Below are positions 33,643 through 41,929 of a stretch of 64,000 nt of DNA, piece by piece. Below the pieces are notes generated by a model that did no database searches, was not told the DNA's origin, and worked only from the letters and a program-made list of their open reading frames with translations. Position 1 is the first letter of the stretch; the number at the start of each line of letters is the position of its first letter. Source of the stretch: Spirosoma spitsbergense DSM 19989 (GTDB taxonomy: Bacteria > Bacteroidota > Bacteroidia > Cytophagales > Spirosomataceae); the NCBI RefSeq assembly GCF_000374085.1, contig NZ_KB893433.1, positions 1-64,000 of the forward strand, in the 5' to 3' direction. Position numbers and translations under genes: made by a program.

Positions 33643-34272
33643 ATGACTTTGTATGAAAGTGTATTCGCCTATAACCGCCAATGGGTTGCCCAACAATTAG
33701 AGGAGGATGCCGACTACTTCAACCGGATGGCCGACGGACAGGAACCGGAATTCCTCTACATTGGCTGTTCCGATAGCCGAGTACAACCTGAAGACTTCAT
33801 GGGCGTTAAACCGGGCGAAGTGTTTGTTCATCGGAACATTGCCAATCTGGTCGCTAATAATGATACCAATTCCTATGCAGTATTACAGTACGCTGTCAAA
33901 TTTCTAAAAGTAAAGCATATCATCGTGTGTGGCCATTACGGTTGCGGAGGTATTAAGGCCGCTATGGATCGTAAAGATTTGGGGGCTCTCAATTCCTGGA
34001 TTCGGAACATTGGTGATGTGCACCGCCTTCATCGCCAGGAGCTGGATGCCCTGCCTAACGATGAGGCACTCTTCCGTCGACTGGTCGAGTTGAACGTACA
34101 GGAGCAATGTCTGAATATTATGAAGCTGGCCTTCGTACAACAGGCTCGGGCTGAGGGAGAGTATCCCCGTATTCACGGCTGGGTGTATGATATTGCCCAG
34201 GGTACTGTCCGTGATCTGCTTATCAATATGGCTAATTTCAGTGAGGAGCTGGCGCCATACCAATTGGATTAA
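33643..34272 (+). CDS. Beta-class carbonic anhydrase (copy 1)
   Basis: The 209-residue enzyme shows all beta-class residues: C42-S-D44-S-R46, FVHRNIANLV at 61-70, and H98-Y-G-C101-GG, giving the zinc ligands C42, H98, C101 and the D44-R46 dyad. It interconverts CO2 and bicarbonate in the cytoplasm. It is a single gene behind its own promoter. The second copy (49710-50351) has the same residues at the same positions, but sits with a SulP transporter. Confidence 0.95.
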   Translation: MTLYESVFAYNRQWVAQQLEEDADYFNRMADGQEPEFLYIGCSDSRVQPEDFMGVKPGEVFVHRNIANLVANNDTNSYAVLQYAVKFLKVKHIIVCGHYGCGGIKAAMDRKDLGALNSWIRNIGDVHRLHRQELDALPNDEALFRRLVELNVQEQCLNIMKLAFVQQARAEGEYPRIHGWVYDIAQGTVRDLLINMANFSEELAPYQLD

Positions 34273-34654
34273 TACGTTCCTAATACTACTGAAACCTCGC
34301 CCATGTCGTCGGAACCGATCATTCTGACACGAAGTAGGCTATGGCTGGTAGTCAAAATCGAGACCGAATCGGCGAGCGCACAGAGACCTTGCAGAGTCAG
34401 AAAGCCGGTATTCACTACGCCGTTGTGGATGCCCTGTCAAGAATTCGTTTTACTGAAGTTAAAATCGGCAAAATATGGGACAGTAATCTCGGACGTGTAT
34501 TCGATACGGCTGCGGTTAGTCCCTCTTGACCTCGAACGTTGGCCCTCCTATAACGACAGTCGCTACCTCCCGGATAATCTATGGGTAACAGCGCCTGTCG
34601 TTTTAACTCTGAAAATGTGTTGCTCCACTAAACTTCGGGATTGCTCTTAACAAA
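34273..34654. other. Gap between carbonic anhydrase and gldN
   Basis: About 380 bases hold two overlapping plus-strand frames of 115 codons (34303-34650) and 62 codons (34341-34529). Neither has a recognisable motif, hydrophobic core or plausible start context, and they cannot both be real. The longer one has an unlikely composition (many C, R, W, S). I see no repeat or RNA gene. It may be a decayed gene; nothing firmer can be said. Confidence 0.3.
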
Positions 34655-34703
34655 GAGAAATCGCCTGCTTCGAGGGTTTTTATCCCACCAAACAGGCGAT
34701 CTC
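34655..34703 (-). terminator. Terminator of the gld operon
   Basis: Bases ATCGCCTG (34660-34667) and CAGGCGAT (34693-34700) form an 8-bp stem extended by GAGA and CTC, with a 25-base loop. On the minus strand it follows the gldN stop by 16 bases and is followed by a T-rich stretch, so it probably ends the operon. Confidence 0.55.
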
Positions 34704-34718
34704 AATAACTAAAAATTT

Positions 34719-35771
34719 CTAGTATTCCCAAAGACCGTGCTCGGTCTCCATCAGTTCGTATTCAGTCTGGTATGATTTTAACAAACCTTCCCGGTCGCCA
34801 TACATGCCAACCAAGTCCGTATCGCCGGGGTTAGCCACCTTTGTAATCCGACCGTAGAACAGGCGCAGATCGAATGCATCGGCCAGGTTTTTGTGTTGAG
34901 CCTGGTTTTGTGGGTTGTACCAGATAAACTTCTTCGGGTCACTGCGGAACAGTTTATCCAGATCCTTGTACTTGAAAGAAGCAATAGGTTTTTCGTAACC
35001 GGCAGCATTCTTATCGGCTGGTAATAGTAGTGTTACAGACTGAATATCGTAATACAAACGCGAACGTTTCCGATCAAAAATCCAGTCTTCTTTTACCTCC
35101 AGAATGTTCAATTCTTTCGGGAAGTATTCGTCGCCCGAAAAAGTAGGACCTTTGGCAACCGCTACTGTATCTTTCTTTTCCTCAACAATCGGTTGTGCTA
35201 TTTTAGCGCCTTTTTTCCCCTTCGTTGTCTTGGCTACAGCTGTTTTTTTCTTGGGTGCTCCCCAGCCATCATCGGCGGGTTCTGCCTTGGCAGTTGCTTT
35301 CTTGGGTGCTCCCCAGCCATCATCGGCCGCTTTTTTATCGTCCTTCTTAGGCTTATCCCAGCCATCGCCACCAGTACCTGCGTCTTCTTTAAAACCAGCC
35401 GCGATTTCTTCAGCTGATAAGCCGCCACCGGTGCTTGGTATCAGCAAATTTTCGTGAAACTTCTGCGGATCTATCTTCGTCGTTAACGAGTCGTTCGCAT
35501 AAGCATCGATCAAACCGGCTTTTACGGCTTCCATCAGATACCTCGAAATCTCATTATTCTTAGAGAACATGGACTGATTCTGCTTCTCCTTCAGGTCGAT
35601 CCGACGCCAAAGGGTTTTCTTCATCATAATGTCGTTCTCATTGATAGGCCGTGTCGAGTTGGCATTCATGCCGGTACTCGCCCTTTCCTGAGCCGTTGCC
35701 TGCCCACCTGCCAGAGCCAGCGCAGCTATGGCAAGTAATCCGGTATATCCTATTGTTTTGTACTGTATCAT
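34719..35771 (-). CDS. gldN: GldN/PorN, type IX secretion ring component
   Basis: From ATG 35771 the protein is 350 residues with a signal peptide ending TATAQE near residue 28. A first conserved region (RPINENDIMMKKTLWRRIDL) is followed by a low-complexity, lysine-rich linker (about 135-195) with repeated DDGWGAPKK units, then the C-terminal GldN domain (VKEDWIFDRKRSRLYYDIQ onward). GldN with GldK forms the periplasmic ring at the outer membrane of the type IX secretion system. Last gene of the operon; the linker is longer than I expect of the family. Confidence 0.93.
   Translation of the reverse strand: MIQYKTIGYTGLLAIAALALAGGQATAQERASTGMNANSTRPINENDIMMKKTLWRRIDLKEKQNQSMFSKNNEISRYLMEAVKAGLIDAYANDSLTTKIDPQKFHENLLIPSTGGGLSAEEIAAGFKEDAGTGGDGWDKPKKDDKKAADDGWGAPKKATAKAEPADDGWGAPKKKTAVAKTTKGKKGAKIAQPIVEEKKDTVAVAKGPTFSGDEYFPKELNILEVKEDWIFDRKRSRLYYDIQSVTLLLPADKNAAGYEKPIASFKYKDLDKLFRSDPKKFIWYNPQNQAQHKNLADAFDLRLFYGRITKVANPGDTDLVGMYGDREGLLKSYQTEYELMETEHGLWEY
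35247..35327 (-). repeat. Two 30-base direct repeats within gldN
   Basis: Bases 35247-35276 and 35298-35327 are identical (both contain TTGGGTGCTCCCCAGCCATC) and 51 bases apart in register, so each adds one DDGWGAPKK unit in frame. A third, weaker unit, GGDGWDKPKK, lies further 5'. Exact identity at DNA level suggests recent expansion or contraction. Confidence 0.85.
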
Positions 35772-35829
35772 GGCTCTTTCTTTGTTGTTCAATTCCCTAT
35801 AGTAACGGCTGGAGAACCGCTTTAGTACA

Positions 35830-37419
35830 CTAGTATAGCGAAACCTGTACAGGAGCATTACCGACCGGTACATCACTGATTTCCCCCCGGAAGTTGCGAC
35901 GCTGTACGCCGTCAACTTCAACAATAATCCGGTCACCGGGTTGCGCTTCAGCAGCTATTTCCCCAATGGAACCACCACCTGCTCCTACTTTTGCAGCTTT
36001 AACTCGTTTAGTACCCCGTACCAGCGATACGGTAGCTCCGGTAGTACGGAAGTTAGCATCATCAGGTGAGAAAGCGGCAAAGCTTGGATCAGAAACAGCC
36101 TGTATTCTGACACTACGGGCCGATGAAACCGGCACACCACGAGGATCATTTGCACGCGTACCGCCTATGAAGATCTCAATAGTAGGACGAGGTACTTTGC
36201 TGACTTTAAAACGCTCCGTTCCTAATAAACTACCGCCATTGCTAATGTTCAGCGCTACACTGGCTGCACTGGGAACAACAGTGACTTTACCTTTTTCGCC
36301 CGATTGTATGACAGCAGCCCCGTCTGCCGAAATGTTGGGACTCCACAAGGCCCCTAGTTGAGGGCTTTGAATACTTAGTTTGTTGGCACATCCCAGGTAC
36401 AAAGGCGGTAATGTCCCTGTTTCGATCTGATACGAAGGCTTGGCAACAAAATACTCTGCTGTTAAGGGGACGGTCTTGGGGCCACTTGGTGAATCATAGC
36501 TTATGCTCCCTGTCAATGTCCGCTTAGCCAGGCCATTTTTGTCATAAGAGCCACCCTGAGCCGTAAATTCAATCAAGCCCGTTCCGTCTACTATACGAAC
36601 AGGGCCACCATTTAAACTCATGCGTGGCTGTATGCCCGATGAGGATGCCGACAAGAACATTTCCGCTTTAAATTTGGTACCTGCCACCACTACCTTCGAG
36701 TCCATGCTCAGTTTAGCGATGATCTTATCAAACTTAACATCCTGAGCACCTACCTTACTGGCCAATACATCCAGCACTTCCCCCTCGATACGGCGAACAT
36801 CCGTTTGACGCTGACTCAATACCGCTAAAGCAGCAGGTACGGGCGTTTGAGCGAAGTTAAGTTCGCCAAAATCCTTGTTACGCTGCTCTGGCGACCGGCT
36901 GGAGATTGGGTCATCTTTAGCATTCATGGCCAGCGATGAATACTTGGCCGGACTATATTTCGATAGACCAGCAATGTAATCATCAAGCTTCTTCTTTAAG
37001 GTATAAGCCTCTCCGTTATGATTGCCTCCAACCATAATCTGGGCCACTTTTTCTTCTTCACTTAGATTTTTGACGGATCCGGTTTCGTCAAGACCACCGC
37101 CTGCTTCCGTGATAATACGCTGTTTGAGCCCGTCAATCTGCGCGATAACATCCGCAGTCTCTTTCCGAACCTGATCAGCCTGCTTTACAATTTCCAGATC
37201 AGTAGCCCGATTACCAGATTTTTCGACGGTAGCTTTAATACTGTTAAGTACCTGCTGGTTCACTTTACTTGCTTCAGCGGTGGTCTGTTCCAAGCTATTA
37301 TTTAACAAAACAAATTTGTCCAGAATAGCGGAAGTAACCTGCAAAGCCAGCAATGCGGTCAATACCAGATACATCATCCCAATCATTTTCTGACGGGGTG
37401 TCTCTTTTGTGCCTGCCAT
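35830..37419 (-). CDS. gldM: GldM/PorM, type IX secretion and gliding motor subunit
   Basis: The 529-residue protein starts MAGTKETPRQKMIGMMYLVL, with one membrane helix at about residues 15-35 that enters the GldL ring. The rest is periplasmic: a helical D1 (to about 215) followed by beta domains D2 to D4 that form a long shaft reaching the GldK/GldN ring. In related systems GldLM is a proton-driven motor that powers both secretion and gliding. It follows gldL after 122 bases and is 58 bases before gldN. Confidence 0.95.
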   Translation of the reverse strand: MAGTKETPRQKMIGMMYLVLTALLALQVTSAILDKFVLLNNSLEQTTAEASKVNQQVLNSIKATVEKSGNRATDLEIVKQADQVRKETADVIAQIDGLKQRIITEAGGGLDETGSVKNLSEEEKVAQIMVGGNHNGEAYTLKKKLDDYIAGLSKYSPAKYSSLAMNAKDDPISSRSPEQRNKDFGELNFAQTPVPAALAVLSQRQTDVRRIEGEVLDVLASKVGAQDVKFDKIIAKLSMDSKVVVAGTKFKAEMFLSASSSGIQPRMSLNGGPVRIVDGTGLIEFTAQGGSYDKNGLAKRTLTGSISYDSPSGPKTVPLTAEYFVAKPSYQIETGTLPPLYLGCANKLSIQSPQLGALWSPNISADGAAVIQSGEKGKVTVVPSAASVALNISNGGSLLGTERFKVSKVPRPTIEIFIGGTRANDPRGVPVSSARSVRIQAVSDPSFAAFSPDDANFRTTGATVSLVRGTKRVKAAKVGAGGGSIGEIAAEAQPGDRIIVEVDGVQRRNFRGEISDVPVGNAPVQVSLY

Positions 37420-37448
37420 TTATTTATGGAGAATTATAATAATGAAAA

Positions 37449-37527
37449 AGTCATAAGTCGAAAAAGTCTGGGAGTCGTAGGTACTACCGCCCGAGCATTC
37501 CTGCGCCAGCACTTACGACCTATGACT
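37449..37527 (-). other. Possible RNA hairpin between gldL and gldM
   Basis: AGTCATAAGTCG (37449-37460) pairs with CGACCTATGACT (37516-37527) at 11 of 12 positions, with a 55-base loop that contains the shorter palindrome GGTACTACC. It fills the only long gap inside gldKLMN. It has no T-run, so it is not a normal terminator; it could stabilise the gldL end of the message or slow transcription into gldM. Confidence 0.4.
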
Positions 37528-37541
37528 CACTCTTTCGTGAC

Positions 37542-38354
37542 TTAATTTCCGCGCATAGCGGTCAGCATGCTACCGTACACGCCGTTGAGAGATGCTAAAT
37601 TACCGGTTAGCTTGGCCAGTTCGTTTTTGAACTGTTGTGTATCACGGCTGGCATCACTCATATTTTCCATTGCTGCGGTCAGACTACCATAGAAAGCATT
37701 CATTGCTTTCAGGTGCTTGTTCGTATCCTGCAATTCCAGTTCATATACAGCGTTCAGCGCACCCATATTCTTGGTTACTTTCTGGAACTGATCGCGGTAA
37801 TCTTTAGCTTCGGATGTAGCATCAGCCATTGAGTTCATAGCCGTAATTGCCGTGCCGTATGACTTATTCATTTCGGTAATAGAACCGGCTGCTGTTTTCA
37901 CATTACGGGCATAATCGTTGGTAGCAACAGTTGCATCCGTCAGATCCGTCAGTTTCGATACAGTATCGTTCAGATTGCGGAAACCGGACCCAAGACGCTC
38001 AAATACATCAGGAGTCACTTTGGCCTGGGCCAGCATCTGATCCATATTACCTGTCAGGCCATTCGCTTGTGGTGCAGGCTTACGAGCTTCTCCTTTATAA
38101 TCATCTGCCAACTCAGGGTATACGCGTTCCCAGGAATATCCGTCCTCTCCAGCAGCTGGCATGGTAAAACTCTGAACGGCGTACAGAGCAAAAATTACTA
38201 CTTCCGTTAACAGACCAACTGTTAACATAAAACCAAACTGTTCATTGTGGGTAATTTTAGCCCAGGCTCCGAAAATAACGACGGCGGCTCCCGCACTATA
38301 GATGGTTGGAACCAAGCGATCCCAAAAGAAATTCGTGGATTTATCTGCTGCCAT
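37542..38354 (-). CDS. gldL: GldL/PorL, type IX secretion and gliding motor subunit
   Basis: The 270-residue inner-membrane protein has two membrane helices (about 12-32 and 40-62; FGAWAKITHNEQFGFMLTVG and LTEVVIFALYAVQSF), then a cytoplasmic tail with long helices. The tail repeats NDTVSKLTDLTDATV-like and NMGALNAVYELELQDTNKHL-like heptads. The glutamate in LLTEVVIF corresponds to the conserved membrane acid expected in proton-driven motors. In related motors five GldL surround two GldM helices. It is 35 bases after gldK. Confidence 0.95.
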   Translation of the reverse strand: MAADKSTNFFWDRLVPTIYSAGAAVVIFGAWAKITHNEQFGFMLTVGLLTEVVIFALYAVQSFTMPAAGEDGYSWERVYPELADDYKGEARKPAPQANGLTGNMDQMLAQAKVTPDVFERLGSGFRNLNDTVSKLTDLTDATVATNDYARNVKTAAGSITEMNKSYGTAITAMNSMADATSEAKDYRDQFQKVTKNMGALNAVYELELQDTNKHLKAMNAFYGSLTAAMENMSDASRDTQQFKNELAKLTGNLASLNGVYGSMLTAMRGN

Positions 38355-38389
38355 GATAAGCGTGTTAATTGATATAGGGTATTAAGTTT

Positions 38390-39535
38390 TTAGATTTTAC
38401 TGGTTTTCGTTTTTTTACTGCTTTTGCTCTTGCTGCTTCCACCTGCTTTGCTGGCTCTGCCACCCCGTGCCGATGCAGTACGCCCTTCCAGATTGTCCAT
38501 GATACAACGGAAACCAATGTATGAGCGTTTCTGGTCTTCGTATTCATACGAACGGGTACCGGTTTCGAGGTAGTAGGCAATATCTTTCCAGGAACCACCC
38601 CGAACTATTTTTCTAGGCTCATCGGCATTCTGGTTGTCTGGATTCATGTCCCACACAATAGCATTTGTATTGTCGGCATAGGCATCGCGGCACCATTCCG
38701 CTACGTTGCCAGCCATGTTGTACAGGCCGTAGTCATTGGGGCTGTAAGCAGTTGCCGGAGCGGTATATGGATACCCATCAGCGTCGTAATTACCCCGTTG
38801 TGGCTTGAAGTTGGCCAGATAACAACCTTTCCCATTGGCTACGTAAGGATTTCCCCAAGGGTATTTAGCACCCTGTTTGCCGCCACGGGCGGCCCACTCC
38901 CACTCCGCTTCTGAGGGAAGCCGGTAGCCAAAGGAACGATAGTTTCCTTCTTTGGTACGAAAATCATCCAGGGTATTAGTCCGCCACTTACAAAAATGAT
39001 TGGCAGCAATCCAGCTTACACCTACTACCGGATAGGTATCAAATGCGGGGTGGGCATAGTAATGCTCCAGCATTGGATCGCCGTTGTGGTAGGTGAAATC
39101 ATTTTTCCATACGGTTGTATCAGGGTAGTACTTAGCCATGATTTCTTCTTCGCCCAGCACCGAAACCGAATCGGCCAGCAGGGCGTTGACGTACTGCCGA
39201 TACTCATGGTTGGAAATTTCAGCATCGTCCATATAGAACGAACTAATGGTTACCTGACGGTTCATGTTTATTTGGGTGGCTGCCACATCCTCATCAGCCT
39301 GACCCATTATAAACGAACCGGATGGTACCAGTACCATTCCGTAAGGTGTAGGCTGCCTCCAGCCCTTACGACCGGTAGCGGTAACTTCCCCGTTTGTTAT
39401 ACCGACTTCTCCTCCCTTGCCACTTTTGCCGCCAAATTTTGACTTCAAAAAGCCGCAACCCTGCATCAGCAACACCACTATTGCGACCATCACTACCCGG
39501 GTTGCGTTGCTTGTTAACCAGTTATACTTCATCAT
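38390..39535 (-). CDS. gldK: GldK/PorK, outer-membrane lipoprotein of the type IX system
   Basis: The 381-residue protein has a lipoprotein signal (VVMVAIVVLLMQGCGF, lipid on the C near residue 27) followed by a formylglycine-generating-enzyme-like domain from about residue 65 to 355 (FIMGQADEDVAATQ, SEAEWEWAARGGKQGAKYPWG, GNVAEWCRDAYADN and RGGSWKD). The active-site cysteines of true FGE are not expected here, and the fold serves as a scaffold. A lysine/serine-rich tail closes the protein. GldK and GldN form the ring that GldM touches. It has its own start after a 258-base gap from porP. Confidence 0.95.
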   Translation of the reverse strand: MMKYNWLTSNATRVVMVAIVVLLMQGCGFLKSKFGGKSGKGGEVGITNGEVTATGRKGWRQPTPYGMVLVPSGSFIMGQADEDVAATQINMNRQVTISSFYMDDAEISNHEYRQYVNALLADSVSVLGEEEIMAKYYPDTTVWKNDFTYHNGDPMLEHYYAHPAFDTYPVVGVSWIAANHFCKWRTNTLDDFRTKEGNYRSFGYRLPSEAEWEWAARGGKQGAKYPWGNPYVANGKGCYLANFKPQRGNYDADGYPYTAPATAYSPNDYGLYNMAGNVAEWCRDAYADNTNAIVWDMNPDNQNADEPRKIVRGGSWKDIAYYLETGTRSYEYEDQKRSYIGFRCIMDNLEGRTASARGGRASKAGGSSKSKSSKKTKTSKI

Positions 39536-39793
39536 CGTAAAACTTTTCTTCTTCTTGTGCGAGACCAGACTAAAAACGAAAATCTATTTAGTTATTGTAT
39601 GTTCTGTCAGGTTCTGAATTATTTTCCGTCAATATCCTGATTGAACGTTTATTTATGCTTCAGACGAACCAGTTCTACTTTAGGACAGTCTGTCTTCCTG
39701 AAAGTAAGTTTACTTTTACAAACTGCGTAACAAGAATATTGCCAAGACTGCTCAAATGACCAAAATAAAGGCCTTTTCCTGTGCCCAGCCGTA

Positions 39794-40768
39794 TCAATAG
39801 CGGAAACGGGGTGTGCGTACAATTGGTTTCTTACGAACATCGGGAGCAGGCAGGGCATAGCCCACTAAAATTTCGTACGACGCAGGACTTTTTATTTGCG
39901 CTCCTCCCGTAGTGATATCCAGTGCCGCCCCAATACGCAGCGCATTATTTCTCATAAGATTGATACCAGCCGTAGCCATTACCGCGTCTTTTAACCGATA
40001 TCCCAGACCCGCCCAAATTCGGTTGTCGTATGTTCCCACCAAATTAACCGAAGCTACCGATCCGGGGATGCCCTGTTTTGTGCTGTATTGTACCAGTACA
40101 GATGGCTGTATGTCAATGTTATACCCTAACCCCAGGCGGTAACCAGCCGATAGATAGGCTTTTGGTTCGGAAGGATCAAGTGATCGGCCAACAACGTAGC
40201 TGTAGGTTGCCTTGTTCAGGTGTGTCATGCTTAGGCCAACCCAATAGTCGGTCGTGTTATAGTAGATACCCGCGCCAATATCCGGTTTAAACTGATTAAT
40301 ACGTCCGGTTGGAATAAGTGGGTCGCCAGGATCGGTAGCGCGAAACTGGCCAAAATCAAATCCCCGATTGAACATACCCGCCTGCACCCCCAGAGCCAGC
40401 GTTCCATTCTTCAGAGCCAGGCGATAGGCATAAGACAATTGCACCGCCTGATTGATAGACGGGCCGTATTTATCATTCAGAGCGTAAACACCGATACCAC
40501 TCTTAATTTTAGCCAACGGCATATTAAATGATATCATCTGCGTACTTTGAGCCGCACTACCGTCACCATTACCAATTGTCTGGTAGCCCAGATATTGCGT
40601 TCGCTGTGTAAGTTGTAAACGGGATACTCCCTCAGAACCAGCCGCTGCGGGGTTATAGTAAAGCGGGTTGTACATATATAGGCTAAACTGCGGGTCCTGT
40701 TGGGCCAGAGCCGTTGGAGCAGCAAGCACAGCCAGTAAAAAGGCGTAAACGTATAGTATGCGAATCAT
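39794..40768 (-). CDS. PorP/SprF-family type IX secretion membrane protein
   Basis: The 324-residue protein has a signal peptide (cleavage near ALAQQ, residue 23) and the family start QDPQFSLYMYNPLYYNPAAAGSEG. The remainder is a 14-strand-like barrel pattern ending KPIVRTPRFRY. PorP/SprF proteins sit in the outer membrane, and many act with gliding adhesins such as SprB or with the plug of the translocon. Its position before gldK is the usual one in Cytophagales. The 258-base gap to gldK has no clear gene. Confidence 0.92.
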   Translation of the reverse strand: MIRILYVYAFLLAVLAAPTALAQQDPQFSLYMYNPLYYNPAAAGSEGVSRLQLTQRTQYLGYQTIGNGDGSAAQSTQMISFNMPLAKIKSGIGVYALNDKYGPSINQAVQLSYAYRLALKNGTLALGVQAGMFNRGFDFGQFRATDPGDPLIPTGRINQFKPDIGAGIYYNTTDYWVGLSMTHLNKATYSYVVGRSLDPSEPKAYLSAGYRLGLGYNIDIQPSVLVQYSTKQGIPGSVASVNLVGTYDNRIWAGLGYRLKDAVMATAGINLMRNNALRIGAALDITTGGAQIKSPASYEILVGYALPAPDVRKKPIVRTPRFRY

Positions 40769-40992
40769 ACGGCCTGGACAATATTCAAAAAGACTTTTAT
40801 ATACACATACGAAAGAAAAGAGCGGAAGGAATCAACACTAAGCAATTGATTTTCAATAGAAATTGGCTCGTATTCTCTCTTTGTTCTTACTAGCTTCTAT
40901 ATCAGTGATAACAGAGTTCGACCGAAATTTTATCACAGTTTACAATTAAACGTATGTAAGGGCAAATTATTGGCCGGAAAATAAAAGCAAAA

Positions 40993-41036
40993 TGCCGGAA
41001 ATGAGCATTATTACCCGGTTCCGGCACGAAGGGTCA
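40993..41036 (-). terminator. Possible terminator after hemD
   Basis: TGCCGGAA (40993-41000) pairs with TTCCGGCA (41029-41036) around a 28-base loop. On the minus strand it follows the hemD stop by 15 bases and is followed by TTTTGCTTTTATTTT. The large loop makes it a weak candidate. Confidence 0.4.
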
Positions 41037-41050
41037 ACACCGCATTTCTA

Positions 41051-41833
41051 TTAAGTGTTGGCCTTTTTAAGGTATAGTTCCAAAGCCCCCGTCATAGATG
41101 GGGCATTGGGCAGCGGGGCTTCGATATCAAGTGTCAGGCCCGCTTCAATAACGGCTTTGGCAGTAGTAGGCCCAAAAGCAGCTATCCGTGTTCCGTTCTG
41201 ATCGAAATCAGGAAAATTGACAAATAATGAGTTTACCCCCGATGGGCTAAAAAAGGCGATGATATCGTAACTACTGATTTCCAGGTCAGAGAGGTTAGTG
41301 GAAACTGTTGCGTACATCTCAGCTTCTGTAAAATGAAGACCGCTGGTATCCATAAATTCGGGGATATCATTCCGACGAATGTTCGAACAGGGAAACAGAA
41401 ATTTTTCGTTTTTATGTTTCCTGATCAGATCAAACAGTTCAGTAGCTGTCTTTGTACCGTTGAAAATTTTCCGCTTCCGGATGACGATATACTTCTGTAG
41501 GTAATTGGCCGTCTGCTCCGAAATACAGAAATATTTCATGTCGGCAGGTACATCAATGCGTCCTTCCTGGCAGATACGAAAAAAGTGATCTATGGCATTC
41601 CGGCTGGTGAAAATAATAGCGGTGTGGGCCAGAATATTGATTTTCTGACGACGGAAATCCTTAAACGATTCACCCTGAATTTGAATAAATGGGCGAAACT
41701 CGATCTGGATATTGTACTTGCTAACTAAATCAAAATAGGGAGATTTTTCGTCGGCGGGTCGAGATTGGGACACTAAGAGCCGGTTTACTTTCGTGATCCG
41801 GGCTTCGGCGGGTTGCATACTTGTCTCGTTCAT
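41051..41833 (-). CDS. hemD: Uroporphyrinogen-III synthase
   Basis: The 260-residue protein has the two-lobed HemD fold with weak sequence conservation: VNRLLVSQSRP at the start, HTAIIFTSRNAIDHFF in lobe 1, then YDIIAFFSPSGVNSLF with IAAFGPTTAKAVIEAGL near the end, which is the most conserved part. It closes the tetrapyrrole ring during haem synthesis. It lies between a DUF4271 gene and porP/gldKLMN, an arrangement I know from many Bacteroidetes, with no known functional reason. Start could also be 5 residues later. Confidence 0.88.
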   Translation of the reverse strand: MNETSMQPAEARITKVNRLLVSQSRPADEKSPYFDLVSKYNIQIEFRPFIQIQGESFKDFRRQKINILAHTAIIFTSRNAIDHFFRICQEGRIDVPADMKYFCISEQTANYLQKYIVIRKRKIFNGTKTATELFDLIRKHKNEKFLFPCSNIRRNDIPEFMDTSGLHFTEAEMYATVSTNLSDLEISSYDIIAFFSPSGVNSLFVNFPDFDQNGTRIAAFGPTTAKAVIEAGLTLDIEAPLPNAPSMTGALELYLKKANT

Positions 41834-41929
41834 TGAATCTTTACTCGGGTCATTAGGAATCGGCGATACGAACTAGATAGTAAAAGAACTTATCAACCAA
41901 CTATACTTTATTAACTAAAAACTCACTCA

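Noticed and set aside
34303-34650. 115-codon frame before gldN
   Set aside because: No family feature and rich in C, W and R; kept only as part of a gap description.
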